Shown here: piece after piece, positions 11,073 through 19,760 of the stretch
How the letters are laid out: every line of letters starts with the position of its first letter
How positions within the stretch are numbered: the stretch's first letter is position 1
Assembly (NCBI GenBank): GCA_964019165.1
Contig: OZ025284.1
Location: 2,015,521 to 2,079,520 of the forward strand
From: Mastigias papua
Lineage: Eukaryota; Cnidaria; Scyphozoa; Rhizostomeae; Mastigiidae
DNA length: 64,000 nt
Direction of reading: 5' to 3'
The notes under the pieces: model-generated
What the model was told of the DNA's origin: nothing
What the model saw: the letters and a program-made list of their open reading frames with translations, nothing else
Databases searched by the model: none
Translations under genes and position numbers: made by a program

Positions 11073-12383
11073 CTAATAGTATAAAATATTCGTGGATGAA
11101 ATTAACAGAATGCTAAAGCCACTGTATATCTTGGTTGGTGCGATAAATAGTCCATTTGCACCTACTGCCATGAAAAGCTGACTTAAAGTGTCTAATACAC
11201 CAAGAAGGGACAGACTAACTCCGTGTGATTCGGGGGGTACCAGTGTAGTTAGCTTCGATCTCGCAGCTGATGCCATGAATGAGCCGGGAATAGCAAATAT
11301 AGTTGAACAGTAAACCATGAGGGTTGTGGTAGAGAAACTTGTAAACACATAATCCATGATCATGCCAGTAGTCCTTAAGAACATGAAAAAGCTATCAGAA
11401 GATGAGGAGTATCGGTTGGCTGCAAATGAGAAGATCACCAGACCGATTCCACGATAGCTTTGAAATAGCGTAAGATATATTCCAATTTGCTTTGCCTTGA
11501 GATTGAGAGGACTGTGTTTGAGTAATAGTGTTATTAAAGCCCGCTCTCCTCCATATCATGCCAAAATGAGAAAGGCCGCAATGAGAAGAAGAAGAATGGT
11601 TATGTTATTGGATTGGAAAATGTGCTTCTTTGTAAATGATGCCTAATGGTGCCAAGTATCTTTAGTATGTTCCTTTACGCCACCCCATAAACCATACTGC
11701 TCACCCTCTGGAGACTTCATATCAACACCATTAGCGGGCGGGATTAGTATTACTGTATACAATAGATTGACGATCAAAAGAATAGTTGCGAACAGAAATA
11801 CTGATGGGAATCCAAAATAACCTTTTAGGTAATTTCCTACCAAACCACCTACGCCAAGCCCAATCTCAGCGGAGGCAAGAACAAGACATATCACTACTGT
11901 TCTTTCGTCACTTGAGCTAGCACTAGCTGTATAAGTGCATGCAAAAGTGATGCAACCTACAATCTCACCGTAAATACATGTTACAAAGCTGCAAAATGCA
12001 AGAAATCCAACATGAAGCTTAACGAAAATTGATGACCATAGATTGATGAGACTTGATACAAGAGTGGCAACCGCTGGTATTAGAAACATCTTCTTTTTGG
12101 AGACAAAATCTGCCATAGCTCCAAGTGGAAGAGTTATGATCAATGCAGGAAAGAATCCAGCAAAGTTTATCATACCATTCCAAACCGCTGCCCTCTCGAA
12201 AACATCATTCTCCTGTGTCTTAAACTTCGGTTGTCCAAGCTGATCACATACACTTTGGTTGAATGTTGTGAGGCATGTTTTCAATACTACCAATTGTGGC
12301 ACAATGTACAGATTGGTGTTTAATGCAACTAATTGAAGGAATGCAAAAGGTATGGCAGCCCATTTCTTCAGTATGACATACAT
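11073..12383 (-). pseudogene. SLC46-like transporter copy B, disabled by point nonsense mutations
   Basis: The reading frame is continuous with that of the other copies from the start (MYVILKKWAAIPF) to the end of TM11, with no frameshift, but it carries two in-frame stops. One is TAG at 11643-11645, where copies A, C, D and G read Leu in the WHHL motif. The other is TGA at 11556-11558, replacing the residue just before YGGERAL at the start of TM7. It then terminates at 11073-11075 inside TM12 and lacks the usual cytosolic tail. Cys37, Asn42 and Cys46 of the first loop and the GAMADFVSKKK motif are still present, so loss is recent. It is closest to copy G, with which it shares the 5' flank (CTCCCTGAGTAACACTGT). 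Readthrough or sequencing error cannot be excluded. Confidence 0.85.
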
Positions 12384-13496
12384 TTTGCTCCCTGAGTAAC
12401 ACTGTCAGTTGCTTCATGAATGCTAGAAGTCTAATCTCCCTTCATGTTCAGTCAAATGTAGTTGACCACAGCAGTGATGGTTTTCGTAACTGTATTGTTA
12501 TAGAGTTTACGCTCCATAGGCCCATTTCCAATTAATGCCTATTTGGTCGTTTTCAATCCTAATTCGAACCTCCAGCGATTTGCAAGCTCTGGTATGTGAA
12601 CCGGGAACAACGAGTTCGCTTTGAAACTCGGGAATACGAATGCGAATAGAAATGGGCCTTTGGGCCTTTTTCATTTCACTTCGTTCAACTTCATTTTATA
12701 TTCTTTATTCACGGTGGGGCAATATCGCAATCAAATGGATCTGCTATGTTTTGATAGCTCAAGGCTCGCTAGCTGAGGACTGAGGACTGAGGACTGAGAA
12801 ACTGAGGACTGCTTCAAGGGCACTGAGTAATGCAAAGTGCTACCACTTTGATAACACACTCCTGAAATAACAAAGTTGCACGATTTACCTTTAATGTTTA
12901 GAAATGGCCTGTGGGCGACTGACGGTTGACATGTTACCCGCGGGAACCGGGTTAGTGACCCCTGTCATAGAGTATTGACCTTAAGGTTACACGAAGAGGT
13001 ACTAGCCTGCTAGAGGGTGACTTCTTGGGGTACCTCTACTTGTAAAGGACATTAGCACCTTTTTATCAACTTACAATTCATTGCCAAAATTAAAAATATA
13101 TTGAGGTGAACACTAAAAAGGGATAACTCCTATCTTATGTATGTAGTTATACGAAGCAATTTTTTCGCCTCAATCTGAGGACAAACTAAGGTCGCTACGT
13201 GGCTGGTCTTTTAGTGAGCATGGTATTTTTGAGGGTGATACGAAAGGCATTATTGGAAATATTAAATCAAAATCTGTGAATGCCAGCTGATCTAGGTCTT
13301 TTTTGAAAGCATCTGTAATTTAAGAAGAAAGTTTTGTGTTAGAAGGCATTCTAGAGATTAAACTTCTAGTGATTCTTAATGATAATGTAAACGAGCACTG
13401 TTTCATCTCTTCAACAGAATCTCTAACCATGAATTTTCACTGGAGAAATCATGGCATCAAAGGAAATCTACAAACAGGTTTGAACAAGGCACCCTT
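12384..13496. other. intergenic DNA with a small foldback and a short tandem repeat
   Basis: Apart from the foldback at 12518-12659 and a CTGAGGA-type tandem repeat at 12773-12811, I recognise nothing. The first ~30 bp are conserved with the 5' flank of copy G. Confidence 0.5.
12518..12659. mobile_element. small foldback / MITE-like element
   Basis: An 11-nt perfect terminal inverted repeat, AGGCCCATTTC (12518-12528) and GAAATGGGCCT (12649-12659), bounds a 142-bp non-coding segment. No clear target-site duplication is visible, so the call is tentative. Confidence 0.4.
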
Positions 13497-13790
13497 ACCG
13501 ACAAGGCAAGATAGGTACCGACAAGGCAAGATAGGTACCGACAAGGCAAGATAGCTACCGACAAGGCAAGATAGCTACCGACAAGGCAAGATAGCTACCG
13601 ACAAGGCAAGATAGCTACCGACAAGGCAAGATAGCTACCGACAAGGCAAGATAGCTACCGACAAGGCAAGATAGCTACCGACAAGGCAAGATAGCCACCG
13701 ACAAGGCAAGATAGCTACCGACAAGGCAAGATAGCTGCCGACAAGGCAAGATAGCTACCGACAAGGCAAGATAGCTACCGACAAGGCAAG
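13497..13790. repeat. 20-bp minisatellite, about 15 copies
   Basis: The unit is ctaccgacaaggcaagatag, repeated head to tail with few substitutions (the first units read ggtacc in place of gctacc, and single variants occur at about 13696 and 13737). Homogeneity suggests recent expansion. A short open frame (13336-13554) that runs into it is not convincing as a gene. Confidence 0.97.
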
Positions 13791-14950
13791 GACATTATGG
13801 CAACCATTACCAACGAGCCAATAGTTTGTTAACGATCCTATGGAAAGCGGTATAACACGTCCATGGCTAAGTCCACTACTTTGGACTAAGTCCCAGTATA
13901 CAAATTAAATTAAGGGACGCCGTATTGGAGTAACTTCTAGAGGGGTGGGAAACTTCAAGAATGACAGCATAGGCATCTCGATTTGACGTCGAAAGAGAAT
14001 AAAAATAGGCCAATTTACAACAAAAACAGATTTTCAGCTGAAGGGATAATTGAATAAGAAAAGAAGTGATCAAGATAGAAACAGCGAAGCAAATACCAGG
14101 ATATTGAAAATGGAAAGAGAAAAGGAAACAAGCATAAAGTGCTGTAGAAGAATCCAAGGCTATAACCCAGTATATCTAGAGCTATGACCATATGCTCAGA
14201 AATTAAACAACCATATGCATCAAGAAATAGCGCATTTTGGAGATTCTGACACAATGTCATCCGTTAGCGAGCACTGATTGGTTCCTAGGCGGAGCGCTGA
14301 AGTTAAAAGGGAGCAGAGGAGTTGTTTGGAGTGCAAGTTTCTTCCACGACAAATTATAAAGTGCAAAAATGCGCCCGCTCAAGTAGTTCTAACTAATGCT
14401 AGTTGGCCAGTTGAAGCAACTTGAGTTGACTTACCTGAATCATTGTTTATAAGATCAACAAACAAAAGAGTGAGAGAGCATAATTGGTAATATTAGGTCA
14501 AAAACAGCAGGAAAATGTCAGAACATTTTGAAGTTTTTCATTTCTCCAAAAACGAGGCCAAAGTTGCTACTGTCAGTCAATGCTCATGCATTTAAAACAG
14601 CCACTAACTGAATAAGAAAGCTTTAAAGCTAATAGAGATATAAAGCAACTAATAGAGAAATTCTTTAAATAGAGAAGTGAGCGGTTACAAAATACGTTTG
14701 CAAAGAAGAAATCACATGGAAATTGAATGTATCCAAATGTCCTTGGTGGGGTTTTACGTACTAACGTCCAAATGAAAGATCCAAAGAGAACACCTCTCAT
14801 AACAATGGGGAAATCATTGCTCGTTTTTTAATAATCCACCTTTTCAAGATATATCCCCAGTGTGCACGTGGCATGGAAAAGCTACTCTCTAATTGGCTGG
14901 TTTCAAAGTTTGGACAACTTCACGGTGTTGCTAATTAGAGTTGCGTTTGT
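13791..14950. other. unassigned spacer
   Basis: I read both strands. Short open frames (for example on the minus strand at 13876-14157 and 14573-14800) show no domain I recognise and are probably chance. A run of AT-rich low-complexity sequence follows 14480. Confidence 0.5.
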
Positions 14951-14953
14951 TCT

Positions 14954-15555
14954 GTGCTGAAAAGTATCAATCAGACTAGCTTTTTAATCGAAAAAATGGA
15001 CAATTTTGGAATTACATCTTTAAAGGAAAGTGATACAGAGAAAATGAGCGTTTATAATTTATACCGTTTCTTGATTTCAGAAGGAATAGCGGCTGCGAAT
15101 AGCAGAAAGGCAGAGTTGGTAATGCTGGAGAAGGTGGCTGTCAATTTAGGCCTGCTAGGAAAGGTAGATCACCACCAGGAGAAGGTTGACCTGCAAGAAA
15201 GACTAATGATCAAAGGGACCAGAATGCCAGACCCATTTTCAATTACAGAAAATCAATTTATGAACAGATTAAACCGTCTACCACCGTTTGGTATCGAAAA
15301 TATACTCAACTTCTTGATTTTCAAATCCTGTTACTACAACAGATAGAAAATAACTCGTAAAATGCACTTGAAGAATACGGCCGTTTTCAAGGTAGATACG
15401 TCGAAGAACTACGAGTAAAGGGTTTGGACAGTGGCCATTTTGTGTTTGTTGGAAGAGTAAAACCAACTATAGTAACTTATAAAGTAGTTGGAAGTGGGTC
15501 TGGGCTTTCATCACAGCGGCCATTTTCACCAATAAAGTTCAGTGACAACACGTAG
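14954..15555 (+). pseudogene. broken SAP-like ORF, probable transposon-derived gene fragment
   Basis: The first frame (14954-15348, with an alternative Met at 14996) has a SAP-like helix-turn-helix segment, LYRFLISEGIAAANSRKAEL, and then LPPFGIENILNFLIF. It stops at 15346, but the next frame picks up immediately at 15361 with ALEEYGRFQGRYVEELRV and GHFVFVGRVKP, continuing to a stop at 15553. The join reads smoothly across a single-base shift. The order resembles the N-terminal region of SWIM/YqaJ-type proteins that multiply in cnidarian genomes. That family assignment is from memory of their layout and is uncertain. No zinc-binding SWIM motif or nuclease remains, so this is a fragment. A real spliced exon cannot be ruled out. 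Confidence 0.45.
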
Positions 15556-16137
15556 TGGTGATACGACGGTTTTCTAACTTACAACAATGAAGCAGGCCAT
15601 AGAAAGCATGAATCCATCACTGGGCCTTTGCTGCACTCTTTGCTTTTCCTGGGAAATGCATAAATTTCATCAACTCCCTATACCTGTTTACCATCATTGG
15701 TAAATGAGCTTTTCTTGGATCACTTTTACATGCTCCATAAGAGTAAATCTTTACAATTTTGTCGATTAAATGGCGAATCGGATTGACAACTTTCAGCACA
15801 GAACAGAATTTACCTTGAAAAGGTGGACTAGAGCATGTAGTCATGGATATTGGAAGATGTAGTGAAGTTAGAAGGAGAGCAAAGTTTTGACAACAAATAG
15901 AATCCCTATGAAGAAGAAGCTGTTGTATTTTTGATATAAATCGTTACAAACTAACAGCAAGAAAATAAACTACCACTTCACTACTAATGCTAATATTTAT
16001 GATATGCAAAATTGTCAGTAAATTTCAATTATAACTGGGACGAACACTACAAAACAATGCGTGAACAGATAATAATGCAAATCCATGAATACGCAAGTTG
16101 ATAATCCCTTAGGATACATGCTTTGACATCATGAAGC
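15556..16137. other. unassigned spacer
   Basis: No supported gene. A 75-codon minus-strand frame at 15617-15844 contains VLKVVNPIRHLIDKIVKIY but does not match anything convincingly. Confidence 0.45.
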
Positions 16138-16372
16138 GTATCAAGTTGAAAACTCAATCCATTACGTTGTTAGTCAAACCCAGCACATTATCATTCAAGC
16201 CTACTAAGTCAACAAAATCAGACTTATCAAGTTAAGAATAAGATCTATCAGGTCGTAAATGAAGCATATCACTTCGTCAATCAAGTCCATCACGTTGAGA
16301 ATCACATCTATCAACTCAAGAATCAGAACGGTCAAGCCCGTCAGTCAAAGCTATCACGTCGAGAGCTCAATC
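16138..16372. repeat. highly diverged 21-22-bp tandem repeat, about 11 units
   Basis: Units begin at 16138, 16159, 16180, 16201, 16223, 16245, 16266, 16287, 16308, 16330 and 16351. Each has the shape CTATCACGTCGA...AATCAA, for example CCATCACGTTGAGAATCACA at 16287 and CTATCACGTCGAGAGCTCAA at 16351. Individual units differ at a third or more of positions, so it is easily missed. It lies 40 bp beyond the stop codon of SLC46 copy C and is absent after copy D. Confidence 0.7.
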
Positions 16373-16388
16373 CTACTTGAATTACATT

Positions 16389-16394
16389 TTTATT
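16389..16394 (-). promoter_or_regulatory. candidate poly(A) signal of SLC46 copy C
   Basis: AATAAA on the minus strand, 17 nt past the TAG stop of copy C. It is the first such hexamer downstream. Confidence 0.4.
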
Positions 16395-16411
16395 GTAAAA
16401 TTATCGATTGC

Positions 16412-17809
16412 CTAGTCTTTTCTGTTGTCCAAAGTTGCAATTTTGTCATAATTAATAGGAGTCGCTACTTTCCGTTTTCTTAATACAATATAAAACAAAA
16501 TAATAAGACATACGACATTTAGACATGGCATACACAACATTCCGAATCCACTAAATACTTTAGCTGTTGCTGCAAATAATCCATTTGATGCTACCGCCAT
16601 AACGGTTACACTTGCTCCACTCAGCAAGCCAAAAAGTGATAGAGTAACACCATGCTCTTCTACCGACACTAACTTAGTAAGCTTTGATCTGACACAAGAA
16701 GCCATGAACGAGGCACAACATGCAAAAATTGTAGATAGATAAACCATAAGCGGTGTCGTCGAGAAACTTAAGATTATAAACTTAACGATTTTACTTACAA
16801 CTCCTGCTATCATTAAAGTGTAATCAGATATTTGAAATAATCTATATAAAATTAAAGATAGAATGATAAGTCCAACTGCTCGACTGAGTCGAAATAAAAT
16901 GAGGTAGATACCGATTTGATCTGCCTTGAAGTTTAGTGGGCTGTGCTTGAGAAAAAGTGCTATAAGGGCGCGTTCGCCCCCATAGGCCGCCAAATTGAAG
17001 AATGTAGCTGTTAACAAGAGAAGAATTGTATTGTCTTCAGGATGCAAAAGGTGCTTCTTTGTAAACGAGACCAAATGATGCCAAGTATCCTTAGTGTGTT
17101 CCTTTATACCATTCCATAAATCATACTGGCTTTCTTTTGAAGATTTCTCATCAACATCATCAACCGGTGGTATAAGTACTATGGCATATAATATGTTAAC
17201 TACAAGAACAGTTGCTGCAAACATGAACACACTTGGGAATCCAAAATATCGTTTTAAGTAGTTCCCAACTAAACCACCAATAGCAAGTCCAATCTCCACT
17301 GATGCCATGGTCAAAGTAAGTGCTAAAGTTCTATCAACTGTGCTTGCACTAGCACTGTATGTACAGCAAATTGAAACACAACCAGGTAATTCTCCAAAAG
17401 TGCACGTTACAAAACTGGCAAGTACAAGGTAACCGAGATGGCTTCTTATGAAAACAGATGAGCAGAGATTGATTAAAGACGATACGAGACTAACCATTGC
17501 TGGTAACAGAAGCACCTTCTTTTTTGAGACAAGATCTGTCATAGCTCCAAGTGGCAATATTATGCACGTTGCAGGGAGGAATCCGGCAAACGTAATCAAT
17601 GCATTCCACGCGGCTGCTTCTTCGTAAATAGAGTTCTCTTGTGCCTTGAATTTCATTTGTCCAAGTTGATCGCAAACAGTGAAGTTGAACTTGTCATGAC
17701 AAACTTTAGAAACTACTAATTGTGGCACAATATACAAATTGGTACTCAACGCAGCCAATTGAAAAAAGGTGAAGGGCGCAACAGCCCATCTTTTTGAGAT
17801 TACCTCCAT
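16412..17809 (-). CDS. SLC46-like MFS transporter, copy C (465 aa, intronless)
   Basis: A single-exon 12-TM transporter of the same family as copy A. Landmarks: KRWAVAPF start, Cys37 and Cys46 flanking the Asn42-Phe-Thr sequon, [11 protein letters not shown] at residues 88-98, VDRT at 158-161, long cytosolic loop with [18 protein letters not shown] at 236-253, [19 protein letters not shown] at 276-294, and RSKLTKLVSVEEHG before TM11. It differs from copy D at about 16 of 465 residues. The differences cluster at 137-145 and 303-311, where C departs from all paralogues and D agrees with them. The frame is intact with no sign of decay, so it is probably functional. Substrate unknown. Confidence 0.88.
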   Translation of the reverse strand: MEVISKRWAVAPFTFFQLAALSTNLYIVPQLVVSKVCHDKFNFTVCDQLGQMKFKAQENSIYEEAAAWNALITFAGFLPATCIILPLGAMTDLVSKKKVLLLPAMVSLVSSLINLCSSVFIRSHLGYLVLASFVTCTFGELPGCVSICCTYSASASTVDRTLALTLTMASVEIGLAIGGLVGNYLKRYFGFPSVFMFAATVLVVNILYAIVLIPPVDDVDEKSSKESQYDLWNGIKEHTKDTWHHLVSFTKKHLLHPEDNTILLLLTATFFNLAAYGGERALIALFLKHSPLNFKADQIGIYLILFRLSRAVGLIILSLILYRLFQISDYTLMIAGVVSKIVKFIILSFSTTPLMVYLSTIFACCASFMASCVRSKLTKLVSVEEHGVTLSLFGLLSGASVTVMAVASNGLFAATAKVFSGFGMLCMPCLNVVCLIILFYIVLRKRKVATPINYDKIATLDNRKD

Positions 17810-17995
17810 CTTGCTTTGCGTTCAGCAGTGACGTACCATCTCTGTCATTTATATGTAAAGTTGTCTTAATGATGTAATTGCATTTTTCATCCTAAAGTAA
17901 AAGCGAATCATCCATGCCTCACAGGAATTTCTTTTGTCCGTTAGACGTGTCTATGAGTCCATATTCTTTAGCAGATCTCAAGCGATTCAAAGCAA
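16412..17995 (-). repeat. segmental duplicate unit 1 (partner 25565-27145)
   Basis: The coding sequence of copy C and roughly 185 bp upstream are nearly identical to copy D and its 5' flank (shared phrases include AGTAAAAGCGAATCATCC and TTTAGCAGATCTCAA). Similarity stops at the gene's stop codon on one side and about 17995 on the other. Confidence 0.85.
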
Positions 17996-18325
17996 ATTCA
18001 AATTCGATTAATTTTCATGTATCCAGTCCTTTCTCGTATTAGGTGTCTGTGCTCTCCCTATATAATCTATTTTAGTTTGCAATTGGTCTTCTTTCTATTG
18101 CATCCTTCACTATCATTGTTCTGCAAGGTATTCTCTTAACTCCGGTGGGAGGGACAGCATTATCCTCTGTAACACCTCTATCTTCTGTGCTAACTCTCAT
18201 TTCCCTCTTTTCAACTTTAGGTGTTATTCATTGTAGTCCGGGTGTATTCTGCAGAGTACTATTTTGTTTTAAGGCAATCATACATTGTTCCTTTGGGCTA
18301 TGATTGTAAATACCCTGAATGTCGC
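17996..18325. other. unassigned spacer
   Basis: No gene or repeat recognised. It lies between the SLC46 duplicate and the 5' part of the Penelope-like element. Confidence 0.45.
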
Positions 18326-18329
18326 TGGT

Positions 18330-18372
18330 GCGCTAGTAATGATAAAGGCTTTTGCCGAAACGTTTGAAATGG
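18330..18372 (+). ncRNA. degenerate hammerhead-like motif
   Basis: The segment TAATGATAAAGGCTTTTGCC followed by GAAACGTTT parallels the hammerhead at 18482-18528: a damaged core (two changes from CTGATGA), a GGC/GCC stem II and GAAAC. It sits about 150 bp before the intact motif, as expected if a Penelope-like terminal repeat carried two copies. The core changes should make it inactive. Confidence 0.4.
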
Positions 18373-18437
18373 TGTAATTTTATTTCTTGAATTCTCTTTA
18401 TACTTCAAAATTACTTGGTTGCTTGTAACTTTTTGAC

Positions 18438-18438
18438 G

Positions 18439-18479
<41 letters not shown>
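18438..18479. repeat. (TA)n microsatellite
   Basis: A short TA tract immediately 5' of the hammerhead motif. Confidence 0.9.
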
Positions 18480-18481
<2 letters not shown>

Positions 18482-18528
18482 TTTCAACTGATGATGGTTT
18501 GAGTACCAAGCCGAAACATGTCTTGGAA
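18482..18528 (+). ncRNA. type I hammerhead ribozyme motif, Penelope-associated
   Basis: All conserved hammerhead parts are present in order. Stem I: 18482-18487 pairs with 18523-18528 (six consecutive pairs including one G-U). Core CTGATGA: 18488-18494. Stem II: GGTTTG 18496-18501 pairs with CAAGCC 18507-18512 (six pairs, one G-U) around loop AGTAC. GAA (G12-A13-A14): 18513-18515. Minimal stem III ACA/TGT: 18516-18521. The cleavage base is C17 at 18522, in the canonical GUC triplet. The one departure is an unpaired T at 18495 between the core and stem II. Very short stem III is known for hammerheads in Penelope-like elements, and Penelope coding sequence follows downstream. Activity is predicted, not shown; with stem III this short it may need a dimeric form. 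Confidence 0.7.
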
Positions 18529-18588
18529 ATTGAAAAACATTTTCTTCGTGTATTATCTGATTTTATAATATTGAGAAATTTTGGCAAA

Positions 18589-18738
<150 letters not shown>

Positions 18739-19338
18739 TATCCGATTTTATACATATTCCCAGCTAATATCTAGCTTAACAAAGACCTCGCTTCGTGTGA
18801 CATATTTGATGTTTTTCGTTTCCAAAACACAAACACGAAGCAACAAATCCTTTATTATCCTTGATCTCAAGTATTTTCTATTCAATTCTATATATTATAT
18901 TCAACCGCTTGCTTCGAACCATATGCCCTATTTTTATCAACACCATAATCTTCAGATGGAACTGGTTGCACACATGATCTCCTTGTTATGTTGTCTGTCC
19001 ATTACTAATCCAGTTTTATAATTATTATATTAATGGTATCATAACTCGTTATCGAGATCTTATCTAATCATCATTAATTGAGAGTAAGCCATATATTCAA
19101 TCGTCTTTCATGTTTGTCTTTCTGCCATTGGTGAAAAGTACCTATCCATCATCGTATAAGTAAGGTTGGCAAACTCAGAAACGTAGCACTATTCAAGCAT
19201 CAACACAGTCATAAAAACATCAAGAAAACGATTACAAGAAAACACTACACAGCATAATTTCAAATACTACCGACAAGACATACCTTATACATAACCTTAG
19301 TGAGATACACCTCTTATAATCACACACAAATATTTTAT

Positions 19339-19573
19339 CTAAAGGTCTACGCTTCATTCCTACTCCAAAATCCACGCTAATGCACGAGATTCATTCAGTA
19401 CTCCTGCAATTTCGTAGACATTCATATTTGAAATGCTATTTCAGAGATAAACCTGACTTTGATTCTAACATTTTACGTATTACTTCAACATGGGAACAAC
19501 CCATTCAGGGCATCAAGACCATCAACACTTATCTGAACCGTGTATACACGTTTTTTTATAAGAAAAAAGTTTA
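19339..19573 (+). pseudogene. Penelope-like element, N-terminal ORF fragment (5' half of PLE-1)
   Basis: The translation gives LSKGLRFIPTPKSTLMHEIH, then LLQFRRHSYLKCYFRD and NTYLNRVYTFFYKKKVY. The opening pattern (LSKGLxFxPTP...LxxFRRxxxLKxxF) is the hallmark of the N-terminal region of PLE reverse transcriptases. The frame is cut at about 19573 by a CR1-like LINE in the opposite orientation and resumes at 24643. The 19020-19338 stretch between the TA tract and this ORF is probably PLE 5' sequence. Confidence 0.65.
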
Positions 19574-19760
19574 TAAGAAAATGAGGCTCACAAGTCAAAA
19601 TTTCATTTCATTTATTCATTTAATTCCTTTAAGGAGGGTTGCCCTTCAGCCAGAGTTGATTTGCAAGGGGCCCTCCACTTAAAAACTATAATATAATAAA
19701 TATCTTAAATCTAAAACATAGTTAAAGAAAAAGCTAAAAACCTAATTACGTAGATAAAAC

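Noticed and set aside
12880..13060. GC-richer stretch with ACCCGCGGGAACCGGGT considered as a tRNA-like or promoter element
   Set aside because: I could not fold it into a cloverleaf and saw no A and B boxes at proper spacing.
15617..15844. Minus-strand frame with VLKVVNPIRHLIDKIVK, faintly like the start of tyrosine aminotransferase
   Set aside because: Only a few residues agree, the following conserved block is absent, and the frame is short; likely chance.
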